From Lepisosteus oculatus (taxonomy: Eukaryota; Chordata; Actinopteri; Semionotiformes; Lepisosteidae): DNA of 64,000 nt. Shown piece after piece: positions 1 through 12,854 of this stretch. The notes beneath the pieces are model-generated. The model was not told the origin of the DNA and made no database searches. It saw only the letters and a list, made by a program, of their open reading frames with translations. Both the position numbers and the translations under genes were made by a program. Where the stretch lies: NCBI RefSeq assembly GCF_040954835.1, contig NW_027168341.1:310001-374000 (forward strand), written 5' to 3'. Position 1 is the stretch's first letter, and every line of letters begins with the position of its first letter.

Positions 1-878
1 AAGCAGCTTTTATTTCCATTGATAAATGCTAGATATTCCTACAGAGATTCTCCAGGTGAGTAAGCGATTCCTGTTTCTGTTTCTATTTCTGTTTCATATA
101 TACAGTATATATATGTTACATGTGTCTCTGCAATAGTATAAATGTGTTATACACTATCAGGGGCTGCTTTTTTGTGCACCTCATCTACAACAAGGGTTTT
201 TTTTTCATTTATGTTTGTGGACCTTCACCATTTGAGGAAGTGAGTTAGATAAGAAAGTTACAGGTATGGTGAGCAATGACTGACAAAGGCACGTACTGCG
301 TATTCCTTACAGAAGTGTAAGCAATTTGTTCTAAAAAACACCGGCTAAAGTCCAACATCGTTAGCAATCTTATTACTTAAACAGAATTAACATCAATAAA
401 CTGTAAGGTGCTGGTACATGCGAGTAGATTTGATCTTCTATTAAACAAAAATGCAATTACAGCTCTAAAAAGGTCAACCTAGACTTCTGTAACAGATCTG
501 TTCAGGTCATCGCTGTTTCTCTGACCTTGTGAGTCTTTGGAATTTTAAAAGTGTATTTTGCTTGCCTTTCATGTGGTCTGTGTACAAGTCACTGTGGCGT
601 ATGCGGTCCTACACAGCCTTGCTATAGACGTGACGAGCCTCCGCTATGTTGCAATGGAGAACAGGTTCAGTACGGAGCTGCCGAGAAAATTCAGCTGGAA
701 AGCTCGTTGCAGAAAAGCATCGTTCTCTGTGTCCAGCGGCAAAGCGTCCATCGTGGGTGCTGAAGAATCGATTTCACAGGCTGTGGGTCCAGGCGATTTA
801 GAGTGTTAAAGGTCCCAGCGAAAACGAAACGGCGCTGGTCCTTTTACACGCACGCACGCAACCAAATGCAAAGGACGC

Positions 879-960
879 CGTAGTCGGCAGGATTTGAACC
901 TGCGCGGGGAGACCCCAACGGATTTCAAGTCCGTCACCTTAACCACTCGGCCACGACTAC
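879..960 (-). tRNA. tRNA-Ser(TGA), array copy 1
   Basis: An 82-nt minus-strand class II tRNA with a long variable arm. The anticodon loop is CTTGAAA, so the anticodon is TGA (Ser, UCA codons). The acceptor stem GTAGTCG/CGACTAC pairs fully, with G as discriminator. No TTTT lies immediately downstream; the first T-run on this strand is about 45 nt away, near 829-832, so the precursor trailer may be unusually long. Confidence 0.95.
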
Positions 961-1087
961 AGCAAGCGCCACGGCCGCTGCCTTCTTGCTACAATCGAAC
1001 AGGGAGTGCGAGGCGGCGGCGGCAGCGGAGGCAACTTTTTTCAAGTTCGCTCTCCGTTTAAGAAACCTTTTACGCCATACGTGCAAG

Positions 1088-1104
1088 CACACACACACAC
1101 ACAC
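1088..1104. repeat. CA microsatellite in the array unit
   Basis: A short (CA)n run downstream of the Ser gene. Copy 1 has two more bases than copy 2 (5598-5612), which accounts for part of the period differences. It recurs in every copy. Confidence 0.9.
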
Positions 1105-1589
1105 CTCAGAGGACTTAAGGGTGGCTTCAAGTTGGAATGATAAAGTCTCCCCGTTCGGACATGAAAACAGAACGTTCTTAGACAGAAAGCAATCAACAAC
1201 AGAGACATCTGGACGACGATTTTAGTCACTGCACTTTGAATAGCATTTTTACTCCAGTTACAGGAGATGCACCAATGGCCCTTGACCTACGCTCTTACCA
1301 ATGCCTTGAACATTCAAACAAAACAGCCCTCAAGTCCTGCGGTTTAATATAACGCTGTTACGTGTCGAGGCAGTATTTGACTCTGTCCTACCGTTGAGAC
1401 ACGGGGCGTATATGGAAATGAACACATGCTACGGATCGTCTCTAATCGGTCCCTACAGTTGGAAGGCTCCTTGAAGCGTGCACCCCCATCATTCATCTTT
1501 GCGCATCTGTGAAAGGTAGACTCTTGAGCAATGTTTGAGCCAGCTCTAAGGCAACTAGTGCTATTGGACAGACACCTCTGGAAGATCCT

Positions 1590-1700
1590 AAGAGTCTCTT
1601 AACACCACTTCCAGCAGCAAGCTTAATTGTTCGCTGGAGGTCTCCCACCCAGGTACTGACCAGGCAAAGAATCACCAGTACATTGAATGAGGAAGTTAAT
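1590..1700. repeat. Diverged SINE-like segment with 5S-rRNA-like motif (array unit)
   Basis: The stretch with 'ccagcagcaagctt' and 'cccacccaggtactgacc' resembles the repeat at 34755-35025 and 43030-43300, whose core resembles the box C region of 5S rRNA. It is diverged and recurs in each array copy. Boundaries are approximate. Confidence 0.5.
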
Positions 1701-2334
1701 CCTGAAATCCAATTACATATCTCAAGGTAAGACAAATCCATAAGAACATGTCTTAGTATTACTTCGTTTACATTAGTATGGCACTGAGTTGGAGCTCCTC
1801 TTTAAGCTGTGGTTTAGTTTTGCATTCATGTGTTTCTAGAGCAGTTATTTATGGGGGTGGGTGGGTCTTCCACAGAGGCTCAGGACAAATCCCCCGCCTG
1901 AAAGTCTAATGTGTGCGTTCAGACAGTCACAGGTCAAGAGCCAGGCAGGAGGACAATGGACAGAAGAGCCAACGAACTAAAAATAAAAGAACAGATATGA
2001 AAAAGCCACCATCTTTTTCTTTTTGACATTTTCCGACTTTCATGCAAGCCAGGACAAAGTTGCTCGTAGCTACTTGTGGATTCAAATACTCTATCGAGTG
2101 CTTTGATGAGTTTTTGCAATTTGATTGTCGTCCTATCAGCCTGTTTCTGTTTTTTTTTTTCAATCTTGGGATGGAAAGTATGAGGGAAATGATGGAGCAA
2201 TCAATAACCGCTCCGGAAAAATGGCAGAATGAAATGGTCCGTCACTAAGGACATTTGTGAAGCAGAGGAGTGACATCACCACAAAGGCGACACATTCTGC
2301 TGATGGTTTTGGTGAATAATGATTGAGGTGCGTT

Positions 2335-2445
2335 AAGAGAAAGGTAGCTGTGTCAGCATGCGTAGGCTGCAAAGGATCAAGCAAAGGTTTACTCCATGCT
2401 GAAAAGAGAAGAAAAGAAGCACAACGTTTCGACTGTGGAGCCTTC
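2335..2445 (-). repeat. Dispersed repeat tail, first occurrence in the unit
   Basis: Read on the minus strand, it contains a 'cgaaacgttgtg' motif, 'ttcagcatgg' and 'tttgcagcctacgc'. Related tails occur in the same unit at about 3340-3450 and 4275-4400, so the unit holds three copies of one interspersed family. I cannot name the family with confidence. Confidence 0.55.
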
Positions 2446-2498
2446 TGCGCCATCTTCTTTAGCGGTGATGATGTTTACATTGGAAAAACTGAGACATG

Positions 2499-2505
2499 CG
2501 TCCCT

Positions 2506-2566
<61 letters not shown>

Positions 2567-2572
2567 AGAGAC
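2499..2572 (-). tRNA. tRNA-Asn(GTT), array copy 1
   Basis: A 74-nt cloverleaf on the minus strand. The anticodon loop CTGTTAA gives GTT (Asn). The acceptor GTCTCTG pairs with CAGGGAC and the discriminator is G. A T5 Pol III terminator lies about 12 nt downstream. Its 3' end is the sequence matched by the primer-binding site of the LTR fossil at 41617-41634. Confidence 0.96.
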
Positions 2573-2815
2573 TGACGGCCGCTTGTGCTACCTACATTTG
2601 CAGGTTTATGGTCAAAGAAAACAATCACTTGCGCTTCTTGCAGCCGGCAATCTTTTTCCACTGACAACCAAGAAATGGATTTCATCTTTCACAAGCTGTA
2701 TGGATTTCTTCAAAAACAAGTTATTCCAGAAAGGAAATGAATTCTTGCATTAAACTGAACCAAGCTGTACATGTTTGTCTGAAATGATACATTCGGCACA
2801 ACAAGACACGGAGAG

Positions 2816-2889
2816 AGGCACCGCTGGTATTCAGACCCAGGATCGCCTGCTTACTAGGCGGGCACTTTAAGCCACTAGGGAACAGCGCC
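2816..2889 (-). pseudogene. Decayed tRNA-Thr(AGT)-like sequence, array copy 1
   Basis: A 74-nt minus-strand sequence with the length and order of tRNA-Thr. The acceptor ends GGCGCTG/CGGTGCC still pair with wobbles and the loop CTAGTAA gives AGT. The D arm, anticodon stem (one mismatch) and T stem-loop (CTGAATA where TTCGAAT is usual) have decayed. All six full copies carry it with the same differences, so the decay predates the array. Confidence 0.75.
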
Positions 2890-3339
2890 AGCGGAGCACC
2901 GTGCTTTTACAGACACTTGGACACATCTGCGTTCGGTGTGCACTTAACCTGCTCTCTGAACCCGTTGCCTCCGTCCCATTTAATAGCAGAACTGACGCCA
3001 AGAGAAATGATGAGAAATGGCATTTATCGGGCACTTTTCATATCCAAGGAGCTCAATGCCCTTGACACCTCCCCAAGGCGACAGAGCTGTGCATTCTTTG
3101 GCGACACCATTTTTTCTTTTGTTTAATTTCTATACTTATTGATAGAATAAAAACGATATGTCATGTACTGTAAGGGAAATGTCTCTTTTCATGGGGAAAG
3201 CTAGCACCAGCAAATGTTGTGTTTAGAAGAAGTGATTTAACATGACACGTGACCTAATTTACCGGAGCAAAAGCTCACCCAGCAAGCCCTGCTTTACTTC
3301 TACAGGAGAGAAGTACTGTAGAGTCTGCAAGATGTTCAG

Positions 3340-3510
3340 CTGGGTAGCTACGTCAGCATGCCTCGGCTGCAAAGGAACAAGTACTAGGTTTATTGCATGC
3401 TGAAAAGAGAAGAACGGAAACACAGCGTTTCGACTGTGAGGTCTTCTCACACCTGAAGAAGCCTCACACCTGTAAAAGGCTCCATGGTTTTCTTTCTTCT
3501 CTTTTCAACA
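3340..3510 (-). repeat. Dispersed repeat tail, second occurrence in the unit
   Basis: Same family as 2335-2445. It is followed by a partly palindromic stretch in which 'cttctcttttcaacatgg' mirrors 'gcatgctgaaaagagaag', so transcripts could fold into a hairpin. It recurs in all full copies. Confidence 0.5.
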
Positions 3511-3765
3511 TGGAATACACCTATTGTCTGCAAGATGTGACAATTTCATGGTGTTTTGGAAGAAAACCTTTTTTCTTTGAATTCAAAATCAATCGGAATT
3601 TCAGCACAACACATCAACACTTTTTCTGTTTTAAGGAGATGATATTTTAAACCTGACAAAAATAGTAGGAAACACAAGTTTCTTGCTGTGAAAATTTAGA
3701 TGGGGAAGTGTACTACTAGTAGCAGTGTAGAGCTCTCTGTGGTGGAGTGCAAGCGCATGTTCTAT

Positions 3766-3838
3766 GGGCCAGTGGCGTAATGGATAACGCGTCTGACTTC
3801 GGATCAGAAGATTGTAGGTTCGAGTCCTGCCTGGCTCG
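3766..3838 (+). tRNA. tRNA-Arg(TCG), array copy 1
   Basis: A 73-nt cloverleaf on the plus strand. The loop CTTCGGA gives anticodon TCG (Arg). The acceptor GGGCCAG pairs with CTGGCTC including one G:T, and the discriminator is G. TTTT follows at 3845-3848. This is the only plus-strand tRNA of the unit. Confidence 0.95.
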
Positions 3839-4274
3839 TGAGGCTTTTAAACCTCTCAGGTTCCTAGGTAACAGGTTGCCGTCATGTATATGAACTATAG
3901 AAAAGCATTTGCCACAACCCGTAAATTAGCACGCAAGTGCGGGCTGGTGAACACAGAACTGTATGGAGATCATCTCCAGCTCCGAGCTCAATTGCAATGA
4001 AAAAACATGCAGAACAGAACTGGAGAGCAGCTGAATTTGTGCTCAGTAGGGTGGGGAGGACTCAGCATTGCTATTGTTCTAATTGGCATGAACTGCAGGG
4101 GATCTGAATCAGAACATGTCAGTCAGTTTGATCATTGCGTCAATATGTAGGCCACGTTAATACAGAATTATTACTTTGTCTGTCTCGTCTTTGTATATAG
4201 CTGAATGTCCCTGACAATTTCATGTTAGTTTTTAAGAACGACATTGGTGCTAATATATACATATATAGCATATA

Positions 4275-4405
4275 AGGAACACGTAAAAGTTTAGTCCATG
4301 CTGAAAAGATAAGAAAACCGCCACAACGTTTCATCTTGGAATAAATCTTTACTTGTTGTTTTGCAGCCTACCCATTCTGACCTAACTCCTCCCTTGAAAT
4401 TCCCT
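4275..4405. repeat. Dispersed repeat tail, third occurrence in the unit
   Basis: Contains 'ccatgctgaaaagataag', 'acaacgtttcatc' and 'ttttgcagcctaccc', a diverged inverted-arm version of the same family. Boundaries are approximate. Confidence 0.5.
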
Positions 4406-5388
4406 AACAGATAAGGGTACGTAACGGCTCATGCGATGCTCAGTTGCAATTTGTCCCAAAACAAACAAGAACAGCAGCTGAGGGTTTGAGTTTGAACATG
4501 CACTGTATTAAAGCAGCTTTTATTTCCATTGATAAATGCTAGATATTCCTACAGAGATTCTCCAGGTGAGTAAGCGATTCCTGTTTCTGTTTCTATTTCT
4601 GTTTCATATATACAGTATATATATGTTACATGTGTCTCTGCAATAGTATAAATGTGTTATACACTATCAGGGGCTGCTTTTTTGTGCACCTCATCTACAA
4701 CAAGGGTTTTTTTTTCATTTATGTTTGTGGACCTTCACCATTTGAGGAAGTGAGTTAGATAAGAAAGTTATAGGTATGGTGAGCAATGACTGACAAAGGC
4801 ACGTACTGCGTATTCCTTACAGAAGTGTAAGCAATTTGTTCTAAAAAACACCGGCTAAAGTCCAACATCGTTAGCAATCTTATTACTTAAACAGAATTAA
4901 CATCAATAAACTGTAAGGTGCTGGTACATGCGAGTAGATTTGATCTTCTATTAAACAAAAATGCAATTACAGCTCTAAAAAGGTCAACCTAGACTTCTGT
5001 AACAGATCTGTTCAGGTCATCGCTGTTTCTCTGACCTTGTGAGTCTTTGGAATTTTAAAAGTGTATTTTGCTTGCCTTTCATGTGGTCTGTGTACAAGTC
5101 ACTGTGGCGTATGCGGTCCTACACAGCCTTGCTATAGACGTGACGAGCCTCCGCTATGTTGCAATGGAGAACAGGTTCAGTACGGAGCTGCCGAGAAAAT
5201 TCAGCTGGAAAGCTCGTTGCAGAAAAGCATCGTTCTCTGTGTCCAGCGGCAAAGCGTCCATCGTGGGTGCTGAAGAATCGATTTCACAGGCTGTGGGTCC
5301 AGGCGATTTAGAGTGTTAAAGGTCCCAGCGAAAACGAAACGGCGCTGGTCCTTTTACACGCACGCACGCAACCAAATGCAAAGGACGC

Positions 5389-5470
5389 CGTAGTCGGCAG
5401 GATTTGAACCTGCGCGGGGAGACCCCAACGGATTTCAAGTCCGTCACCTTAACCACTCGGCCACGACTAC
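5389..5470 (-). tRNA. tRNA-Ser(TGA), array copy 2
   Basis: Identical to the copy 1 Ser gene over the 82-nt cloverleaf: TGA anticodon, full acceptor pairing. Confidence 0.95.
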
Positions 5471-7007
5471 AGCAAGCGCCACGGCCGCTGCCTTCTTGCT
5501 ACAATCGAACAGGGAGTGCGAGGCGGCGGCGGCAGCGGAGGCAACTTTTTTCAAGTTCGCTCTCCGTTTAAGAAACCTTTTACGCCATACGTGCAAGCAC
5601 ACACACACACACCTCAGAGGACTTAAGGGTGGCTTCAAGTTGGAATGATAAAGTCTCCCCGTTCGGACATGAAAACAGAACGTTCTTAGACAGAAAGCAA
5701 TCAACAACAGAGACATCTGGACGACGATTTTAGTCACTGCACTTTGAATAGCATTTTTACTCCAGTTACAGGAGATGCACCAATGGCCCTTGACCTACGC
5801 TCTTACCAATGCCTTGAACATTCAAACAAAACAGCCCTCAAGTCCTGCGGTTTAATATAACGCTGTTACGTGTCGAGGCAGTATTTGACTCTGTCCTACC
5901 GTTGAGACACGGGGCGTATATGGAAATGAACACATGCTACGGATCGTCTCTAATCGGTCCCTACAGTTGGAAGGCTCCTTGAAGCGTGCACCCCCATCAT
6001 TCATCTTTGCGCATCTGTGAAAGGTAGACTCTTGAGCAATGTTTGAGCCAGCTCTAAGGCAACTAGTGCTATTGGACAGACACCTCTGGAAGATCCTAAG
6101 AGTCTCTTAACACCACTTCCAGCAGCAAGCTTAATTGTTCGCTGGAGGTCTCCCACCCAGGTACTGACCAGGCAAAGAATCACCAGTACATTGAATGAGG
6201 AAGTTAATCCTGAAATCCAATTACATATCTCAAGGTAAGACAAATCCATAAGAACATGTCTTAGTATTACTTCGTTTACATTAGTATGGCACTGAGTTGG
6301 AGCTCCTCTTTAAGCTGTGGTTTAGTTTTGCATTCATGTGTTTCTAGAGCAGTTATTTATGGGGGGTGGGTGGGTCTTCCACAGAGGCTCAGGACAAATC
6401 CCCCGCCTGAAAGTCTAATGTGTGCGTTCAGACAGTCACAGGTCAAGAGCCAGGCAGGAGGACAATGGACAGAAGAGCCAACGAACTAAAAATAAAAGAA
6501 CAGATATGAAAAAGCCACCATCTTTTTCTTTTTGACATTTTCCGACTTTCATGCAAGCCAGGACAAAGTTGCTCGTAGCTACTTGTGGATTCAAATACTC
6601 TATCGAGTGCTTTGATGAGTTTTTGCAATTTGATTGTCGTCCTATCAGCCTGTTTCTGTTTTTTTTTTTCAATCTTGGGATGGAAAGTATGAGGGAAATG
6701 ATGGAGCAATCAATAACCGCTCCGGAAAAATGGCAGAATGAAATGGTCCGTCACTAAGGACATTTGTGAAGCAGAGGAGTGACATCACCACAAAGGCGAC
6801 ACATTCTGCTGATGGTTTTGGTGAATAATGATTGAGGTGCGTTAAGAGAAAGGTAGCTGTGTCAGCATGCGTAGGCTGCAAACGATCAAGCAAAGGTTTA
6901 CTCCATGCTGAAAAGAGAAGAAAAGAAGCACAACGTTTCGACTGTGGAGCCTTCTGCGCCATCTTCTTTAGCGGTGATGATGTTTACATTGGAAAAACTG
7001 AGACATG

Positions 7008-7014
7008 CGTCCCT

Positions 7015-7075
<61 letters not shown>

Positions 7076-7081
7076 AGAGAC
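7008..7081 (-). tRNA. tRNA-Asn(GTT), array copy 2
   Basis: Identical 74-nt cloverleaf to copy 1, anticodon GTT. The 5' flank differs by one base (gctccc instead of gctacc), a variant shared with copies 4-6. Confidence 0.96.
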
Positions 7082-7324
7082 TGACGGCCGCTTGTGCTCC
7101 CTACATTTGCAGGTTTATGGTCAAAGAAAACAATCACTTGCGCTTCTTGCAGCCGGCAATCTTTTTCCACTGACAACCAAGAAATGGATTTCATCTTTCA
7201 CAAGCTGTATGGATTTCTTCTAAAACAAGTTATTCCAGAAAGGAAATGAATTCTTGCATTAAACTGAACCAAGCTGTACATGTTTGTCTGAAATGATACA
7301 TTCGGCACAACAAGACACGGAGAG

Positions 7325-7398
7325 AGGCACCGCTGGTATTCAGACCCAGGATCGCCTGCTTACTAGGCGGGCACTTTAAGCCACTAGGGAACAGCGCC
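7325..7398 (-). pseudogene. Decayed tRNA-Thr(AGT)-like sequence, array copy 2
   Basis: Same decayed 74-nt Thr-like sequence as copy 1, 244 bp from the Asn gene. Confidence 0.75.
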
Positions 7399-8274
7399 AG
7401 CGGAGCACCGTGCTTTTACAGACACTTGGACACATCTGCGTTCGGTGTGCACTTAACCTGCTCTCTGAACCCGTTGCCTCCGTCCCATTTAATAGCAGAA
7501 CTGACGCCAAGAGAAATGATGAGAAATGGCATTTATCGGGCACTTTTCATATCCAAGGAGCTCAATGCCCTTGACACCTCCCCAAGGCGACAGAGCTGTG
7601 CATTCTTTGGCGACACCATTTTTTCTTTTGTTTAATTTCTATACTTATTGATAGAATAAAAACGATATGTCATGTACTGTAAGGGAAATGTCTCTTTTCA
7701 TGGGGAAAGCTAGCACCAGCAAATGTTGTGTTTAGAAGAAGTGATTTAACATGACACGTGACCTAATTTACCGGAGCAAAAGCTCACCCAGCAAGCCCTG
7801 CTTTACTTCTACAGGAGAGAAGTACTGTAGAGTCTGCAAGATGTTCAGCTGGGTAGCTACGTCAGCATGCCTCGGCTGCAAAGGAACAAGTACTAGGTTT
7901 ATTGCATGCTGAAAAGAGAAGAACGGAAACACAGCGTTTCGACTGTGAGGTCTTCTCACACCTGAAGAAGCCTCACACCTGTAAAAGGCTCCATGGTTTT
8001 CTTTCTTCTCTTTTCAACATGGAATACACCTATTGTCTGCAAGATGTGACAATTTCATGGTGTTTTGGAAGAAAACCTTTTTTCTTTGAATTCAAAATCA
8101 ATCGGAATTTCAGCACAACACATCAACACTTTTTCTGTTTTAAGGAGATGATATTTTAAACCTGACAAAAATAGTAGGAAACACAAGTTTCTTGCTGTGA
8201 AAATTTAGATGGGGAAGTGTACTACTAGTAGCAGTGTAGAGCTCTCTGTGGTGGAGTGCAAGCGCATGTTCTAT

Positions 8275-8347
8275 GGGCCAGTGGCGTAATGGATAACGCG
8301 TCTGACTTCGGATCAGAAGATTGTAGGTTCGAGTCCTGCCTGGCTCG
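8275..8347 (+). tRNA. tRNA-Arg(TCG), array copy 2
   Basis: Identical 73-nt cloverleaf to copy 1, anticodon TCG, with a downstream TTTT. Confidence 0.95.
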
Positions 8348-9897
8348 TGAGGCTTTTAAACCTCTCAGGTTCCTAGGTAACAGGTTGCCGTCATGTATAT
8401 GAACTATAGAAAAGCATTTGCCACAACCCGTAAATTAGCACGCAAGTGCGGGCTGGTGAACACAGAACTGTATGGAGATCATCTCCAGCTCCGAGCTCAA
8501 TTGCAATGAAAAAACATGCAGAACAGAACTGGAGAGCAGCTGAATTTGTGCTCAGTAGGGTGGGGAGGACTCAGCATTGCTATTGTTCTAATTGGCATGA
8601 ACTGCAGGGGATCTGAATCAGAACATGTCAGTCAGTTTGATCATTGCGTCAATATGTAGGCCACGTTAATACAGAATTATTACTTTGTCTGTCTCGTCTT
8701 TGTATATAGCTGAATGTCCCTGACAATTTCATGTTAGTTTTTAAGAACGACATTGGTGCTAATATATACATATATAGCATATAAGGAACACGTAAAAGTT
8801 TAGTCCATGCTGAAAAGATAAGAAAACCGCCACAACGTTTCATCTTGGAATAAATCTTTACTTGTTGTTTTGCAGCCTACCCATTCTGACCTAACTCCTC
8901 CCTTGAAATTCCCTAACAGATAAGGGTACGTAACGGCTCATGCGATGCTCAGTTGCAATTTGTCCCAAAACAAACAAGAACAGCAGCTGAGGGTTTGAGT
9001 TTGAACATGCACTGTATTAAAGCAGCTTTTATTTCCATTGATAAATGCTAGATATTCCTACAGAGATTCTCCAGGTGAGTAAGCGATTCCTGTTTCTGTT
9101 TCTATTTCTGTTTCATATATACAGTATATATATGTTACATGTGTCTCTGCAATAGTATAAATGTGTTATACACTATCAGGGGCTGCTTTTTTGTGCACCT
9201 CATCTACAACAAGGGTTTTTTTTTCATTTATGTTTGTGGACCTTCACCATTTGAGGAAGTGAGTTAGATAAGAAAGTTACAGGTATGGTGAGCAATGACT
9301 GACAAAGGCACGTACTGCGTATTCCTTACAGAAGTGTAAGCAATTTGTTCTAAAAAACACCGGCTAAAGTCCAACATCGTTAGCAATCTTATTACTTAAA
9401 CAGAATTAACATCAATAAACTGTAAGGTGCTGGTACATGCGAGTAGATTTGATCTTCTATTAAACAAAAATGCAATTACAGCTCTAAAAAGGTCAACCTA
9501 GACTTCTGTAACAGATCTGTTCAGGTCATCGCTGTTTCTCTGACCTTGTGAGTCTTTGGAATTTTAAAAGTGTATTTTGCTTGCCTTTCATGTGGTCTGT
9601 GTACAAGTCACTGTGGCGTATGCGGTCCTACACAGCCTTGCTATAGACGTGACGAGCCTCCGCTATGTTGCAATGGAGAACAGGTTCAGTACGGAGCTGC
9701 CGAGAAAATTCAGCTGGAAAGCTCGTTGCAGAAAAGCATCGTTCTCTGTGTCCAGCGGCAAAGCGTCCATCGTGGGTGCTGAAGAATCGATTTCACAGGC
9801 TGTGGGTCCAGGCGATTTAGAGTGTTAAAGGTCCCAGCGAAAACGAAACGGCGCTGGTCCTTTTACACGCACGCACGCAACCAAATGCAAAGGACGC

Positions 9898-9979
9898 CGT
9901 AGTCGGCAGGATTTGAACCTGCGCGGGGAGACCCCAACGGATTTCAAGTCCGTCACCTTAACCACTCGGCCACGACTAC
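9898..9979 (-). tRNA. tRNA-Ser(TGA), array copy 3
   Basis: The 82-nt gene is intact. The 5' flank carries a copy-specific base (gcgccatggcc instead of gcgccacggcc). Confidence 0.95.
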
Positions 9980-11514
9980 AGCAAGCGCCATGGCCGCTGC
10001 CTTCTTGCTACAATCGAACAGGGAGTGCGAGGCGGCGGCGGCAGCGGAGGCAACTTTTTTCAAGTTCGCTCTCCGTTTAAGAAACCTTTTACGCCATACG
10101 TGCAAGCACACACACACACACCTCAGAGGACTTAAGGGTGGCTTCAAGTTGGAATGATAAAGTCTCCCCGTTCGGACATGAAAACAGAACGTTCTTAGAC
10201 AGAAAGCAATCAACAACAGAGACATCTGGACGACGATTTTAGTCACTGCACTTTGAATAGCATTTTTACTCCAGTTACAGGAGATGCACCAATGGCCCTT
10301 GACCTACGCTCTTACCAATGCCTTGAACATTCAAACAAAACAGCCCTCAAGTCCTGCGGTTTAATATAACGCTGTTACGTGTCGAGGCAGTATTTGACTC
10401 TGTCCTACCGTTGAGACACGGGGCGTATATGGAAATGAACACATGCTACGGATCGTCTCTAATCAGTCCCTACAGTTGGAAGGCTCCTTGAAGCGTGCAC
10501 CCCCATCATTCATCTTTGCGCATCTGTGAAAGGTAGACTCTTGAGCAATGTTTGAGCCAGCTCTAAGGCAACTAGTGCTATTGGACAGACACCTCTGGAA
10601 GATCCTAAGAGTCTCTTAACACCACTTCCAGCAGCAAGCTTAATTGTTCGCTGGAGGTCTCCCACCCAGGTACTGACCAGGCAAAGAATCACCAGTACAT
10701 TGAATGAGGAAGTTAATCCTGAAATCCAATTACATATCTCAAGGTAAGACAAATCCATAAGAACATGTCTTAGTATTACTTCGTTTACATTAGTATGGCA
10801 CTGAGTTGGAGCTCCTCTTTAAGCTGTGGTTTAGTTTTGCATTCATGTGTTTCTAGAGCAGTTATTTATGGGGGTGGGTGGGTTTCCACAGAGGCTCAGG
10901 ACAAATCCCCCGCCTGAAAGTCTAATGTGTGCGTTCAGACAGTCACAGGTCAAGAGCCAGGCAGGAGGACAATGGACAGAAGAGCCAACGAACTAAAAAT
11001 AAAAGAACAGATATGAAAAAGCCACCATCTTTTTCTTTTTGACATTTTCCGACTTTCATGCAAGCCAGGACAAAGTTGCTTGTAGCTACTTGTGGATTCA
11101 AATACTCTATCGAGTGCTTTGATGAGTTTTTGCAATTTGATTGTCGTCCTATCAGCCTGTTTCTGTTTTTTTTTTTCAATCTTGGGATGGAAAGTATGAG
11201 GGAAATGATGGAGCAATCAATAACCGCTCCGGAAAAATGGCAGAATGAAATGGTCCGTCACTAAGGACATTTGTGAAGCAGAGGAGTGACATCACCACAA
11301 AGGCGACACATTCTGCTGATGGTTTTGGTGAATAATGATTGAGGTGCGTTAAGAGAAAGGTAGCTGTGTCAGCATGCGTAGGCTGCAAAGGATCAAGCAA
11401 AGGTTTACTCCATGCTGAAAAGAGAAGAAAAGAAGCACAACGTTTCGACTGTGGAGCCTTCTGCGCCATCTTCTTTAGCGGTGATGATGTTTACATTGGA
11501 AAAACTGAGACATG

Positions 11515-11521
11515 CGTCCCT

Positions 11522-11582
<61 letters not shown>

Positions 11583-11588
11583 AGAGAC
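11515..11588 (-). tRNA. tRNA-Asn(GTT), array copy 3
   Basis: Intact 74-nt cloverleaf, anticodon GTT, with the gctacc flank also seen in copy 1. Confidence 0.96.
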
Positions 11589-11831
11589 TGACGGCCGCTT
11601 GTGCTACCTACATTTGCAGGTTTATGGTCAAAGAAAACAATCACTTGCGCTTCTTGCAGCCGGCAATCTTTTTCCACTGACAACCAAGAAATGGATTTCA
11701 TCTTTCACAAGCTGTATGGATTTCTTCAAAAACAAGTTATTCCAGAAAGGAAATGAATTCTTGCATTAAACTGAACCAAGCTGTACATGTTTGTCTGAAA
11801 TGATACATTCGGCACAACAAGACACGGAGAG

Positions 11832-11905
11832 AGGCACCGCTGGTATTCAGACCCAGGATCGCCTGCTTACTAGGCGGGCACTTTAAGCCACTAGGGAACA
11901 GCGCC
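11832..11905 (-). pseudogene. Decayed tRNA-Thr(AGT)-like sequence, array copy 3
   Basis: Same decayed Thr-like sequence as in the other copies. Confidence 0.75.
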
Positions 11906-12781
11906 AGCGGAGCACCGTGCTTTTACAGACACTTGGACACATCTGCGTTCGGTGTGCACTTAACCTGCTCTCTGAACCCGTTGCCTCCGTCCCATTTAAT
12001 AGCAGAACTGACGCCAAGAGAAATGATGAGAAATGGCATTTATCGGGCACTTTTCATATCCAAGGAGCTCAATGCCCTTGACACCTCCCCAAGGCGACAG
12101 AGCTGTGCATTCTTTGGCGACACCATTTTTTCTTTTGTTTAATTTCTATACTTATTGATAGAATAAAAACGATATGTCATGTACTGTAAGGGAAATGTCT
12201 CTTTTCATGGGGAAAGCTAGCACCAGCAAATGTTGTGTTTAGAAGAAGTGATTTAACATGACACGTGACCTAATTTACCGGAGCAAAAGCTCACCCAGCA
12301 AGCCCTGCTTTACTTCTACAGGAGAGAAGTACTGTAGAGTCTGCAAGATGTTCAGCTGGGTAGCTACGTCAGCATGCCTCGGCTGCAAAGGAACAAGTAC
12401 TAGGTTTATTGCATGCTGAAAAGAGAAGAACGGAAACACAGCGTTTCGACTGTGAGGTCTTCTCACACCTGAAGAAGCCTCACACCTGTAAAAGGCTCCA
12501 TGGTTTTCTTTCTTCTCTTTTCAACATGGAATACACCTATTGTCTGCAAGATGTGACAATTTCATGGTGTTTTGGAAGAAAACCTTTTTTCTTTGAATTC
12601 AAAATCAATCGGAATTTCAGCACAACACATCAACACTTTTTCTGTTTTAAGGAGATGATATTTTAAACCTGACAAAAATAGTAGGAAACACAAGTTTCTT
12701 GCTGTGAAAATTTAGATGGGGAAGTGTACTACTAGTAGCAGTGTAGAGCTCTCTGTGGTGGAGTGCAAGCGCATGTTCTAT

Positions 12782-12854
12782 GGGCCAGTGGCGTAATGGA
12801 TAACGCGTCTGACTTCGGATCAGAAGATTGTAGGTTCGAGTCCTGCCTGGCTCG
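12782..12854 (+). tRNA. tRNA-Arg(TCG), array copy 3
   Basis: Intact 73-nt cloverleaf, anticodon TCG. Confidence 0.95.

Noticed and set aside
551-4334. Short open frames recurring identically in every 4.5 kb unit
   Set aside because: They persist because the DNA is homogenised. Several overlap tRNA genes or repeat tails, none shows a domain, and they occur on both strands alike.
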